Below are positions 6,297 to 15,359 of a stretch of 64,000 bases of DNA, piece after piece. Source of the DNA: JAMZMI01 sp039944535 (GTDB lineage Bacteria; Bacteroidota; Bacteroidia; Cytophagales; Cyclobacteriaceae); NCBI GenBank assembly GCA_039944535.1, contig JBDUYP010000001.1, positions 124,001 to 188,000 on the forward strand, in the 5' to 3' direction. The translations under genes were made by a program, and so were the position numbers. Numbering within the stretch: position 1 is the stretch's first letter; each line of letters opens with the position of its first letter. Below the pieces are notes generated by a model. The model saw only the letters and a list, made by a program, of their open reading frames with translations. It had not been told where the DNA came from and did no database searches.

Positions 6297-8318
6297 ATGC
6301 CGCATATTCGTCTATTCGTGCCGTTCATTATCGTATTGATTTCCGCTCTTGTCGGGCAGAAGTCCACCGCACAGAATCGCCACTACCAGTTGATCCAAAA
6401 GTGTCTGGACTGGGATGGAGTGAATCAGGATTCACTCCGGTCGTGCGTAGAAACGATACGTGATGTTTATTTCCCTCATAAGCTGGATGCCTATAAGAGT
6501 TATTTGCTGGCACGTACGGCAAAAGAGAAGGCAGTGCAAGCCAGGCTTTTCAAAGAGGCAATAAGTTTGGCCCAACAAACGGGTGATTATTATCTGGCAG
6601 GGCAGTCGAGTTATAGACTTGGTAGGGTTTACAGCGTCGAGGCTAGCTACGACTCGGCCCTCAAACTTTACGACCAGGCGCACATCTTTTTTGATCGCTC
6701 CTGTGATCATTCATTAATTGACCCTGTTCGCCGAAAGTGCGTGGTTTATACCTCTCAGGCCTTCATTTCCAATCAGATCAATGAATATGAGGCGAGCATT
6801 GCTTACAGTTTGTCTGGTTTGAGGCTGGCCGAGCAGGCTGACTTTAAGGATTTGAGACTGATCTGCCTGATCAATCTGAGTGCGGCTTATGGGGAGTTGG
6901 CCTCTCCAGACAATCGCATTGGTACAGCCGAGGATAAAAACCGTTACAAAGCGTACTCTAAGCAATTCACATTTCAGTCTGCGGCGCTTGCTGAAGTGCT
7001 TGGGGATGACAGGCGTTTGCATAGATCTTATGGAAATATAGGCACATATTATGTCTATGAAAATGAGTTGGACAGTGCCAGAATGTATCTGACCCAGGCG
7101 GTGGCGCTCGGCAAAAAGACCAGTGATGAAATGGGGCTGGCCAATGACTACAACATGTTGAGCTTGCTGTTTAAGGAGAGGGGACAGCTGGACTCGGCGA
7201 CTTATTATGGGAGTTTGGCTTTACAAATGGCTCAAGCCACAGGGCTGAAAACGCTGCAAGCCGATGCGTTGCTCACCCTTGGAGAGATGGCTTTGGCTCA
7301 GAGGAAACCAGCTGATGCTAACGAGTATTTAACCCAATCGATAGCTTTGGCTGAAAAGCTTGACGTCCCAAAAGTGGCGTCTCATGCTTATGAGTTGCTC
7401 CATCAGTTAGCACGCAACATGGGTAATTCGGATCTGGCTTTGGATTATTACAAAAAGTCGATGATGTATCGGGACAGTGTGGCCAGCCTTGATAATCTTA
7501 ATCACATAGAGGGGCTAAAGACACAATACGAGACGGAGAAAAAGGAACGTCAGATAGACAACTTACAAAAGGAAGCCGTGATAGCCGAGCTGCAAATCAG
7601 GCAGCAGCGGGTTTTCCTTTTCGGAGTGTTGGTGTTGTTGATCATTGGTGGTACGGCGGGTTACGCCCTGTACAGAAACCGCAATCTGCGAGAGACACAA
7701 AGAAGATTGATCGTGGAGCAAAAGTTACTTAGGTCTCAGATGAATCCGCACTTTTTGTTCAATGCCCTGTCGTCGGTGCATGGCTATATTTATGAAGGCG
7801 ATAAGCAGCAGGCTGCCGAATATCTCAGCATGTTCAGCGAATTGACTCGAGACATACTCAACTACTCGTCGAAAGAATTGATTCTGCTTGTAGAAGAGTT
7901 GGAAACACTACGGAAGTATATGAGCCTTCAGCAATTGCGTTTCCCGGAGATCAATTATCAGGTTGAAATCAGTGAAACGTTGGATCTAAAAGATCTACTT
8001 ATTCCACCGATGCTTTTGCAACCATTTGTGGAGAACGCCATTGAGCACGGACTCAAAGACAAGATGTTTGGAAACATTTCAGTTGCTATAGGAAGTCAGG
8101 ATCAAAAGTTGCTTATCACAATCGAAGATGATGGAGTAGGGTTGGGTGAGCAAGTTGAGAAATCGGGAGGCATTCATGCTGTGGAAATTGCCCGGGAGCG
8201 GATTGCGCTTTTGCCCGGAATGAAAGCAGTAAAAAATGTGCTCGAGATCGAAAACATCAATAAAGTTGGTGAGACAGGCGTGATTGTTACCATAAAACTT
8301 CCAATTTTGGAGGAATGA
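6297..8318 (+). CDS. TPR-containing LytS-type sensor histidine kinase
   Basis: Inner-membrane two-component sensor, 673 residues. It has a signal peptide (FVPFIIVLISALVGQKSTAQ), tandem TPR-type helices from about 95 to 390 predicted to lie in the periplasm, a coiled linker, one membrane segment (about 438-458, VFLFGVLVLLIIGGTAGYAL) and a His_kinase/HATPase module: QMNPHFLFNALSS near 480-492 with the phospho-acceptor His, PFVENAIEHG near 575, and the G-box DDGVGLGEQ near 610. This is the family paired with LytTR regulators; the partner follows with a four-base ATGA overlap. TPR sensors of this sort are common in Bacteroidetes and their signals are mostly unknown. A Shine-Dalgarno box is not evident, as is usual in this phylum. 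Confidence 0.9.
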   Translation: MPHIRLFVPFIIVLISALVGQKSTAQNRHYQLIQKCLDWDGVNQDSLRSCVETIRDVYFPHKLDAYKSYLLARTAKEKAVQARLFKEAISLAQQTGDYYLAGQSSYRLGRVYSVEASYDSALKLYDQAHIFFDRSCDHSLIDPVRRKCVVYTSQAFISNQINEYEASIAYSLSGLRLAEQADFKDLRLICLINLSAAYGELASPDNRIGTAEDKNRYKAYSKQFTFQSAALAEVLGDDRRLHRSYGNIGTYYVYENELDSARMYLTQAVALGKKTSDEMGLANDYNMLSLLFKERGQLDSATYYGSLALQMAQATGLKTLQADALLTLGEMALAQRKPADANEYLTQSIALAEKLDVPKVASHAYELLHQLARNMGNSDLALDYYKKSMMYRDSVASLDNLNHIEGLKTQYETEKKERQIDNLQKEAVIAELQIRQQRVFLFGVLVLLIIGGTAGYALYRNRNLRETQRRLIVEQKLLRSQMNPHFLFNALSSVHGYIYEGDKQQAAEYLSMFSELTRDILNYSSKELILLVEELETLRKYMSLQQLRFPEINYQVEISETLDLKDLLIPPMLLQPFVENAIEHGLKDKMFGNISVAIGSQDQKLLITIEDDGVGLGEQVEKSGGIHAVEIARERIALLPGMKAVKNVLEIENINKVGETGVIVTIKLPILEE

Positions 8319-9058
8319 TCAAGGTTTTTGTAGTAGAAGACGAAGATAAGATTCGCGAAACCACACTGGCGATGCTTGGTGATCTGGATGTGGAGGTGCT
8401 CGGTAGTGCCCCTACCGTAGATGATGCTTTTCAGGGGATCATCAGCAAAAGGCCTGACTTGGTTCTGCTCGATGTGGAGCTGGGCAGACGTTCCTCATTC
8501 GAGTTGCTACAAAAATTTCAGGAGATCCCCTTTCAGGTAATCTTCACCACTGGGCACCAGAAATACGCCTTTGATGCCTTCCGCTTTAGCGCCATAGATT
8601 ATTTACTAAAGCCTCTGAGTGTTTCCAAACTCAAAGATGCGATTGATAAAGCCGAACAAAGATTATCTCTTGACAACTCACCTGCCCTTCACACCCTTCA
8701 GCACAATCTACAGGCCAATTATGATGAACAGAAAATCGTCCTCAAAACGCAGGATAAGATTCATGTACTCAAAATCCGGGAGATCATACGGTGCGAGTCA
8801 GACCTGAGCTATACCATTTTTTACACTGCTTCAGAAAAGATCATTGTTTCCAAAACCCTCCGACACTACGATGAACTATTGGCGGACTCTGGTTTCTTTC
8901 GTATTCATAAATCTCACCTGATCAATCTCCACCACATTGTCAAAATCCATAAGGCAGATGGGGGCGAAGTGGAAATGTCAGGCGGTGATCGCATTGGCAT
9001 TTCACAGCGTAAACGGGACGAATTTCTCCAAATAATAGGGCGGATCGGAATTTCCTAA
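8315..9058 (+). CDS. LytTR-family response regulator
   Basis: DNA-binding partner of the upstream kinase. Receiver domain residues 1-120 with the acidic pocket (VVEDEDKIRE), phospho-acceptor Asp53 in LVLLDVELG, the Thr of VIFTTGHQKYA and Lys in DYLLKPLS. LytTR DNA-binding domain about 140-245 (KIHVLKIREIIRCESDLSYTIF, FFRIHKSHLINLHHIVKIHK, MSGGDRIGISQRKRDEF). Start overlaps the kinase stop. LytTR regulators bind pairs of direct repeats; no such repeat was identified. The next gene, the giant secreted protein, is about 110 bases downstream and could be a target, but this is only proximity. Confidence 0.92.
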   Translation: MIKVFVVEDEDKIRETTLAMLGDLDVEVLGSAPTVDDAFQGIISKRPDLVLLDVELGRRSSFELLQKFQEIPFQVIFTTGHQKYAFDAFRFSAIDYLLKPLSVSKLKDAIDKAEQRLSLDNSPALHTLQHNLQANYDEQKIVLKTQDKIHVLKIREIIRCESDLSYTIFYTASEKIIVSKTLRHYDELLADSGFFRIHKSHLINLHHIVKIHKADGGEVEMSGGDRIGISQRKRDEFLQIIGRIGIS

Positions 9059-9166
9059 ATCGTTTATTAGTGTAAGTGACTCGTTCCTTAGAGTCTGCCA
9101 GTCGATAATAGAATAGCCGGGCTTATGACTCTCTCATTTTGCAATTTGCTAAGAAAAAATTGCATC

Positions 9167-12100
9167 ATGAAAAGACTTTTATTGAACCTATCTTGGCTGT
9201 GCAAGCTCGAAAAAACTTACTTTTTACTGCTCTTTCTTTTCTGTGGTACGCTGAGTTTGTCAGGTCAAATTTCGCCTACTCAGATCATTCATGACCCAAG
9301 CCCAGTTTTATCAGGGGACGCATTTGGCTCAAGAATAGCTCATGATGGAGACATACTTGTAATCGCATCGAGATCAGATGATAGTCTGGGAGTGGATACA
9401 GGGATTGCATTCGTGTTTGAGAATATAAATGGAGATTGGGAGAGATCGGCAACTTTGGTGCCGTCGGATCCTGAAGCTGGCCTGCTATTTGGACATGAGG
9501 TTGTCATAAAAGGTGACGTCATTGCCCTGAGCGCGCCAAAGAAAAACAATGGTAGAATTTATGTTTTCGAAAAACCAATAAACGGTTGGGCTGGTACCCT
9601 TACCGAAACGGTACAAATTTCTCCGTCCAATGCCACAGGTTACTTTGGTAATTCAATTGACCTTGACAACAATCACCTGCTTATAGGGCACATCCGTGCT
9701 TATGGTACTGTGGGGCATACTTATTTGTACAAAAATGAAGGACTGTCGTGGGGTGATCAGAATTATGACACGCTTACGCTCACCTCGGCTTCTGGAAGTT
9801 ATCCTCAGGATTTTGGATACAAAGTGAAACTTTCGCTGGGGGATGAACTCATCTTTGCCAGTAGCCCCGGTGAGTCAAAATTGTTCATGTACAATCTGCC
9901 TGGGGTTATTCAGGATTCCATTGTCAACACTACCGTCACCAACTACTTGCAGGTTATTTCAGGTTCATTTGGACAATCCTATGCTGGTCAGGTAGATTAT
10001 GCAGATAGCACACTCATGCTGCATGCCTATGTGAATTCCCTGAATCCCAATGGGGTTAGGATTTATAGATTAAACGCTAGCAAATCTTTTGTGTATGAAA
10101 AACTGGCATCCTATAACCCACACTATAAATCGATAAGTTTGAGCTCTGATGGTAAAATAAGTGCATCGATCAATGCAGACCAGACGGTTCAGTTTAGTAA
10201 AAAATCAGGTTTAACTACGTGGGATAGTGAGCCTGTGATCGTATCAGGCACACTCCCTGATTTGTCCGGAACTCAGGTAAATGACGGGTTTTTATATAAT
10301 ACAGCTATCATTCATGCAGGGGGTTCGAAGTATTCCATAATAGCCGGTGTTGCTCCAACTAGTGTGAATGGCATAGCTAATGCAGGAGCTGTTTACGTGT
10401 ACGATGTTGACATCAAGCCAGGTCTGTTGGAGAGCTACCCTTCAGACAATGAGCAGGATCTGACATTTGATACAGACACCACCTTTACCTTTATTTTTGA
10501 CTCTTATATAGCTGAAGCCACAGGGCAAATTGGGATTTTTGACTGGGGGACCTCATCATATGTCCATTTCTATGATTTGAATCAAAATGAAGCATCTGTA
10601 TCAGGTAAGGAGCTTTCGATTGTAGTGGACGACACCTTTATCAGCGGAGGAAAACATTATTCTGTTGTTTTTCTTGGTTCAGTTACCGATTACTACGGTT
10701 TGTCTTATTCATCCTCAGGATCACCCGAGTCAATAGGTTTTTACACCTTGGACGAAGTGAATCCTTCGATCACACAGATCACAGATGACATTAGCAACAA
10801 CGATGAGTATCGAGTTCAAATCGTTTTTGATGAGGCTGTCGATACGCTGGCTGGGGTGCCTCTATCTCTCAGTCTATCAGCTGCCACATTGACTAGCGCA
10901 GAGAAGACCAGTTTCAATACCTGGGCTTTGGTTTTTACGCCTGATTATTCAGCAGGTCAGCCTGACGAACTTCAGACTTTTACCTACCAAATAAACCCGA
11001 GTGCGTTTGCCGACATTGCCGGCAATGTTTGTCAGTCCGTGACATCACAACGGAGTAGGGCATACTCAAGAGTATGGTTGTGGGATGGGCTGTCACTTTT
11101 TAGAACTTACAATAAATCAAGCGCTTCTGTTTTATCTACGGATACCTTGATTGTTGCCGGAGATCTTACCATTGAAAATGATGAGAATACTGTAATCAGC
11201 CGAATTGTTGTAGAGGAACGGCAACTACTAGAGATTAAAAATCTGGCAAGTCTCGAGTTACTCGGCTCCTTACAAAACAAAGGAAAAGTCATACTTCGGG
11301 ACTCTGCTACCTTGAACATACAGGGTGATTTCCAAACTGGCGATAGCCTCTTTGTGAAATCAGGAGCCTCACTATATACTTATTTTGGGTCTTCAGCTGC
11401 TGGTTTGGTGCATGCCGAGCGTAAAACGAGCTATGGAGCAGGAAGGTATAGTTTCATTGGGACCCCTTTTAGCCTTAACACCGATAATGTAGGGTCACTG
11501 CTGGGAGACTATACCTATAGGTTTGATCCCACTCAGCCTTATGGAACAGACGGACTTGCTCAATGGGTTGATGCTGAAGAAAATATTTTAGTTCCAGGCC
11601 TTGGTTATACAGCAGCCACTGGCGATACCATCAAACTTTCGGGGATACCAAATAATGGAGATATTGATGTGGCTGGGTTGAAGTACGACCCATCCACATC
11701 GACAAATGCAAATAACCTTGGATGGCAACTGTTAAGTAACCCATATCTCGCACCCATTGAGGTGACGAAGCTTTTTGCTGAAAATGAAGAACACCTTGAG
11801 ATGGAGGCAATATACCTCTGGGATGATGGTGGGTCGAATAATGGAAGAAGAACAAATTCGGACTATTTGGTTTACAACAGCATGGGCGTGGTTGGGGGAG
11901 CCAACAGCAAGTCTTTCGATGGAAACCTGATGCCATTTCAGGCATTTATGGTCAAGCTAAAGGATTCCTTGTCTGCCGACAGAAATCCGGTCAGGATCGA
12001 CCGAACCTTCGTGTTTAAAGAGACTATGCGAACGGTCTCAGGCTCAGAAGGAGGGGACTTTTTCAGAGCAACCTCGGAGAAGCGCTTGATTAGGCTGACG

Positions 12101-12745
12101 CTGAGCAACCCGGATGGCTTAGAATCTGAATCTCTAATTGGATTTGCGGCTGATGCATCTCATGGTTTTGATGGCAAATACGATGCTTTTCACAAGTCAA
12201 ATGCCTCTCAGCAACTTTATACCAGTATTGGAGAAAACAAATATTGTATTCAGGGAATTCCTGAAGCGGCACTAAGCCAGAATTTGCAAGTTCAATTAGG
12301 CATGAAAGCAGAAATGACTGGAGAACACCGACTGGTTTTTGATGATTTGGGCCAATTTGAGGATGTAGATGTCTATGTCGTAGTGAATGGTAACTCAATT
12401 CGTGTTTCACCAGACCAAAATAATACCATCACTTTTAATATCCTGAATCCTGATTTGGAAATGAACCTGGAGATACTCTTCGTGCCTAAGAGGGTTTTGA
12501 ATGTGGTTGGGTCTTCTGATTTATGGATAAAACCGCTTAGTGGATCCATTCAAATAGTTGCAGACCATTTAGAGGGAAATCGAGAGACCTGGATTTTGGA
12601 CCTGACCGGGCGCACTTTGTTTCACGGAGAACCAAACTATAAAGACGGTATGGCTGAGATCGAGATAGATTTGATTGAGGGTCAGGTGTTTATTGTCAGG
12701 GTGGAAAACTTAACAACAAAATTTATCCTCAATACTAAATTTTAA
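9167..12745 (+). CDS. Very large secreted protein with FG-GAP-like propeller and T9SS-type C-terminal domain
   Basis: About 1,192 residues. ATG 9167 is preferred over the more distal 9125 because it is directly followed by a normal signal peptide (MKRLLLNLSWL..., FLLLFLFCGTLSLSGQ). The N-terminal third has repeats of the type SGDAFGSRIAHDGDILVIAS and YVYDVD, an FG-GAP/integrin-like propeller. Next come Ig-like strands with SYPSDNEQDLTFDTDTTFTF and a second near 540-640, then a long strand-rich adhesin-like part. The last 85 residues (about SSDLWIKPLSGSIQIVA, ILDLTGRTLFHGE, GQVFIVRVENLTTKFI) match the type A sorting domain that directs cargo through the type IX secretion system to the cell surface. 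It is followed after four bases by a PID-CTERM gene. Confidence 0.85.
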   Translation: MKRLLLNLSWLCKLEKTYFLLLFLFCGTLSLSGQISPTQIIHDPSPVLSGDAFGSRIAHDGDILVIASRSDDSLGVDTGIAFVFENINGDWERSATLVPSDPEAGLLFGHEVVIKGDVIALSAPKKNNGRIYVFEKPINGWAGTLTETVQISPSNATGYFGNSIDLDNNHLLIGHIRAYGTVGHTYLYKNEGLSWGDQNYDTLTLTSASGSYPQDFGYKVKLSLGDELIFASSPGESKLFMYNLPGVIQDSIVNTTVTNYLQVISGSFGQSYAGQVDYADSTLMLHAYVNSLNPNGVRIYRLNASKSFVYEKLASYNPHYKSISLSSDGKISASINADQTVQFSKKSGLTTWDSEPVIVSGTLPDLSGTQVNDGFLYNTAIIHAGGSKYSIIAGVAPTSVNGIANAGAVYVYDVDIKPGLLESYPSDNEQDLTFDTDTTFTFIFDSYIAEATGQIGIFDWGTSSYVHFYDLNQNEASVSGKELSIVVDDTFISGGKHYSVVFLGSVTDYYGLSYSSSGSPESIGFYTLDEVNPSITQITDDISNNDEYRVQIVFDEAVDTLAGVPLSLSLSAATLTSAEKTSFNTWALVFTPDYSAGQPDELQTFTYQINPSAFADIAGNVCQSVTSQRSRAYSRVWLWDGLSLFRTYNKSSASVLSTDTLIVAGDLTIENDENTVISRIVVEERQLLEIKNLASLELLGSLQNKGKVILRDSATLNIQGDFQTGDSLFVKSGASLYTYFGSSAAGLVHAERKTSYGAGRYSFIGTPFSLNTDNVGSLLGDYTYRFDPTQPYGTDGLAQWVDAEENILVPGLGYTAATGDTIKLSGIPNNGDIDVAGLKYDPSTSTNANNLGWQLLSNPYLAPIEVTKLFAENEEHLEMEAIYLWDDGGSNNGRRTNSDYLVYNSMGVVGGANSKSFDGNLMPFQAFMVKLKDSLSADRNPVRIDRTFVFKETMRTVSGSEGGDFFRATSEKRLIRLTLSNPDGLESESLIGFAADASHGFDGKYDAFHKSNASQQLYTSIGENKYCIQGIPEAALSQNLQVQLGMKAEMTGEHRLVFDDLGQFEDVDVYVVVNGNSIRVSPDQNNTITFNILNPDLEMNLEILFVPKRVLNVVGSSDLWIKPLSGSIQIVADHLEGNRETWILDLTGRTLFHGEPNYKDGMAEIEIDLIEGQVFIVRVENLTTKFILNTKF

Positions 12746-12749
12746 GCTG

Positions 12750-12914
12750 ATGAATATTAGAATAGTCTTCTTTCTTATTACCCTATTTGATGCAATTTTT
12801 CTTTTCGCCCAAAGCGCTCCACCTGCTACACCAATAGACGGGGGCTTGAGCCTGCTGCTCGCAGCAGGTGGCGTTTATGGGCTGAAGAAACTTAGAGACA
12901 GTAAAAAGAAATAG
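12750..12914 (+). CDS. Small PID-CTERM protein-sorting domain protein
   Basis: A 54-residue reading frame: signal-like N-terminus MNIRIVFFLITLFDAIFLFA, short linker QSAPPA, then TPIDGGLSLLLAAGGVYGLK and a basic tail KLRDSKKK. The PID motif followed by a glycine-rich hydrophobic segment and a lysine-rich end is the pattern of the PID-CTERM sorting tail found on short Bacteroidetes proteins. The protein is little more than two membrane segments. It starts four bases after the giant T9SS-type gene and ends just before a strong terminator, so the two are surely co-transcribed. Its role (processing, anchoring or a partner of the large protein) is unknown. Confidence 0.8.
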   Translation: MNIRIVFFLITLFDAIFLFAQSAPPATPIDGGLSLLLAAGGVYGLKKLRDSKKK

Positions 12915-12942
12915 GTTGGCATCTCTAGCTGTCGATGTGTCG

Positions 12943-12983
12943 AACAACCCCATCCCAGTGTGAACAGGGAGGGGTTGTTTTTT
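12943..12983 (+). terminator. Intrinsic terminator after the PID-CTERM gene
   Basis: Stem AACAACCCC (12943-12951) with GGGGTTGTT (12971-12979), extended inward by TCCC/GGGA, followed by a run of T. It closes the transcription unit of the large secreted protein and the PID-CTERM gene. Confidence 0.85.
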
Positions 12984-13107
12984 ATGGGTATAGTTAGTTG
13001 TACTAAAAAAGGTCAACTCATTTCAGGACGATACAGGTTATCAGTTCGCACATGCGTCCATACACAATGTTATCCAGCGTTCTTTTCCGTTATCCAGTTC
13101 GTTGGAG

Positions 13108-13488
13108 TTAGCCGTATCTCTTGGCGTTAAAGTACTTCACCTTGTTCGCCTGTCCAGAGTTGATCGCCTGATATACCAAAAATGGAATTGTTAGGATTCC
13201 TGCTGCTCCAGAAATGGCATAAACGGAAGCCATTTGAAAAATGTAAGGCCAGAGGTAAATTAACAATGCAGTTGTTCCACCGATGAAAATGAGCACTGAG
13301 ATGATTCCAACTATTCTGCTTTCTTCAGCTTTCAGGTTGTTCACATGATATTCCTTAGTTGTTCCGCAAGATTCGCAGTTCAACTTGATTTGTTCGCCTC
13401 GTCTCTTGGCCAGCACAAACCTGTCCGACGCTGTTGTTCGGAAGTTGATTTCGGATTTACAGTTGATGCAGTTCGTGTAGAGTCTCAT
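13108..13488 (-). CDS. Zinc-ribbon-like small membrane protein
   Basis: 126 residues, no named family recognised. The N-terminus carries two CxxC pairs (C7/C10 and C38/C41, in NCINCKSE and NCESCGTT) that would form a zinc ribbon, followed by two membrane segments about 57-79 and 83-105 and a short basic tail. It stands alone on the minus strand. Its 5' side is marked by a 33-bp sequence that recurs exactly upstream of another orphan gene at 36319-36351. This placement suggests a transferred or cassette-like gene, but its function is unknown. Confidence 0.65.
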   Translation of the reverse strand: MRLYTNCINCKSEINFRTTASDRFVLAKRRGEQIKLNCESCGTTKEYHVNNLKAEESRIVGIISVLIFIGGTTALLIYLWPYIFQMASVYAISGAAGILTIPFLVYQAINSGQANKVKYFNAKRYG

Positions 13489-13511
13489 GCGAGTTGCTGT
13501 CTATGCTGGAT

Positions 13512-13544
13512 AACAACCGGCTAACGCGCACTGTGCGCGTTATC
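13512..13544. repeat. 33-bp repeat with 21-bp palindrome, copy 1
   Basis: Identical to 36319-36351. The core 13522-13542 is a palindrome with arms TAACGCGCAC and GTGCGCGTTA around a single T, preceded by AACAACCGGC. Both copies lie just upstream of the start of a minus-strand orphan gene. A further shared TATCCACTTGCC occurs roughly 60-80 bp to the right in each copy, so the repeat is longer and diverged at its right end. Confidence 0.8.
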
Positions 13545-13560
13545 TGCTTTATGTTTTTTT

Positions 13561-14287
13561 CTTGTTTTTATTCTAATTCTTTAATATTCAATATCATATC
13601 CACTTGCCATCGCTTATAAGCGACTATCCGGTTGGCGGGTGAACGGGATTAGGTAAACATTCTGAGGCTCAATATACAGCCTTTCTCTCACACCTCATGG
13701 GTAAAGCGTTTGTCGCTTTTCTTTTACGAGAGTTTCGTTTGGTTGTAGCTGCCGCTTTGGTCTTTGGATATGGAGGGTTTTTTCAGTGGTCACTCCTGCA
13801 GGGAGTCTTATTCGTCCCTAGGGTTTTAAGATTCCACTGAGGAATGACCTGCTCGTTGTAGAAAATTGTGTTCTTAGGTCATCCCAGTATGGGATCTTAG
13901 CTGCTCCTGTAGTTGTTGATTGTTTTATCTGCGCAATGGCTAGGATTCCTTTCAGGAATGATCTTCTCGTTGTAGAAAATTGTGTTCTTAGGTCATCCCA
14001 GCATGGGATCTTAGCTACTCCTGTAGTTGTTGATTCTTTTATCTGCGCAATGGCTAGGATTCCTTTCAGGAATGACTTTCAGGGCGGATAGAAAGAACTC
14101 AACCGGATTCTGTCACTCCAGAATGGAGTCCTATTTGTCCCTAAGGTTTTCTGTTTTTTCTTCTGGATAGATAGGACTCCCTTCGGGGGCCGGCCAGGGG
14201 AATGACTTTCTGAATGTTAAATGGTTTTTTCCGTTGCAGTCATTTTCCCCACAGCAAATTTTAAAAACTCCTAACCCTGTTCGGTTT
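13561..14287. repeat. Gene-free REP-rich stretch
   Basis: No credible gene. It contains a TCGCTTATAAGCGA palindrome (13610-13623); a hairpin ACTCC-TGCAG-GGAGT (13792-13806) and its relative ACTCC-AGAAT-GGAGT (14115-14129), each followed by a similar TCTTATTCGTCCCTAGGG-like tail; a 114-bp tandem duplication (13841-14068); and GGACTCCCTTCGGGGGCC (from about 14165) beside GGCCGGCC. The palindromes differ from the REPs of the RAYT at 4.7 kb, so they belong to another family. Confidence 0.75.
13841..14068. repeat. 114-bp tandem duplication carrying hairpins
   Basis: Unit 1 is 13841-13954, unit 2 is 13955-14068, and a third copy begins (GGAATGACTTTC) before diverging. The units differ at about five positions. 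Each holds the hairpin ATCCCA-(GTA or GCA)-TGGGAT and ends with GATTCCTTTCAGGAATGA, a second hairpin formed across the junction. Differences fall in the hairpin loop and not in the stem. Confidence 0.85.
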
Positions 14288-15319
14288 TTAACTTTTCTGC
14301 TTTCTCAAAATTTTAGCAATTCGACTATTGATAATCTCTGAAAGGTTCCAGTTGTAAAGTTTAGGGTCTGTGGTGCTGTAGAACGCAACGATCACTGCAT
14401 CAAGGTCTTCATGGTATTCAGCAAAACTCTGATACCCCGGCACCCAGCCCGAATGCTCGTATTCATAAATGGACGCATATATTTCCTGTTCTCCGGGTCC
14501 AAACAATGATCCATCGTTCAGAGCTCTCAGGAAAGTGCCCACGTCTTCTGCAGTGGCATGCATGCCATAATCGTTTGTCTTCAAGTCATGAGGATACCCC
14601 ACATGATAGCCACTCATTACGTCTTCTATTTTCACTTCACTCACCGAGCTATAGGTGTTGTCGAGGCTGAGGGGATTCAGAATTTCTTCCTTAATGAATC
14701 GAAAGTTGCCATAGCCTAGCTCATCATCCATGATCTTATTGAGCAGCAGGTAATTCGTATTGCAATATTCATAGTCTTCACCCGGTTCAAAGTTGGCTGG
14801 CTTGTCCAGTATCAAAGCAAGACCCTCTTCATAGCTGCCTGTTGGAGCAGCCCAGAAATTGGGTGCGTCCGTGAAGTTGGGAATGCCGCTTCTATGCTGG
14901 ATCATCAACCTCAGTGTGATTTTATCAGCGTGCTCTATTCTTCCCACAAGCTCCGGCAAATAATCTGCAATGGTTTTATCCAGACTGAGTCGTCCAGCGC
15001 TTACCAGTTTGGTCACCGCCACGGCATCATATAGCTTGCTGATGCTAGCAATCTTAAATAAGGCGTGAGGATTGGCCGGTATCTTAGCTTCGCGATCGTG
15101 CCAGCCGGAACCGAAATACTGAGGTGGCTGGCCGCCCTGATCAATGTAAACGACCACTCCATCAAACCCATGACCAATGGCTTCATCCAACTGCTCCTGA
15201 ACAGTATCTGGCAGGGGTAAGATCCACGCCTTGACCAGCAGCCAGGGAACGAAGAACAAGGAAATGGCGGTTCCAGCAAAGAGTATTATTCTAATAACGA
15301 TGGTTTTTCGAGAGGTCAT
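14288..15319 (-). CDS. Serine hydrolase, class C beta-lactamase/PBP fold (paralogue 1)
   Basis: Membrane-anchored or exported serine hydrolase of the beta-lactamase (PF00144-type) family, 343 residues. It has an N-terminal membrane segment (about 8-32), nucleophile motif S92-I-S-K95 in KIASISKLYDAV, and second motif Y185-C-N187 in YEYCNTNYLLL. Near the C-terminus is HSGWVPGYQSFAEY, where the family usually has a HxG/KTG-like strand. Such enzymes act as D-amino-peptidases, esterases or carboxypeptidases; a true beta-lactamase role is not implied. The gene at 15925-16956 is a close paralogue in the same orientation, with a beta-barrel gene between them. Confidence 0.85.
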   Translation of the reverse strand: MTSRKTIVIRIILFAGTAISLFFVPWLLVKAWILPLPDTVQEQLDEAIGHGFDGVVVYIDQGGQPPQYFGSGWHDREAKIPANPHALFKIASISKLYDAVAVTKLVSAGRLSLDKTIADYLPELVGRIEHADKITLRLMIQHRSGIPNFTDAPNFWAAPTGSYEEGLALILDKPANFEPGEDYEYCNTNYLLLNKIMDDELGYGNFRFIKEEILNPLSLDNTYSSVSEVKIEDVMSGYHVGYPHDLKTNDYGMHATAEDVGTFLRALNDGSLFGPGEQEIYASIYEYEHSGWVPGYQSFAEYHEDLDAVIVAFYSTTDPKLYNWNLSEIINSRIAKILRKQKS

Positions 15320-15359
15320 GGCTATGTGGTTTTAGAAGTTTATTGCGATGAGAGGTGGT

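Noticed and set aside
13841..14068. Regular repeats that might be a CRISPR array
   Set aside because: Only two full units of 114 bp, no short repeat/spacer pattern and no cas genes nearby.
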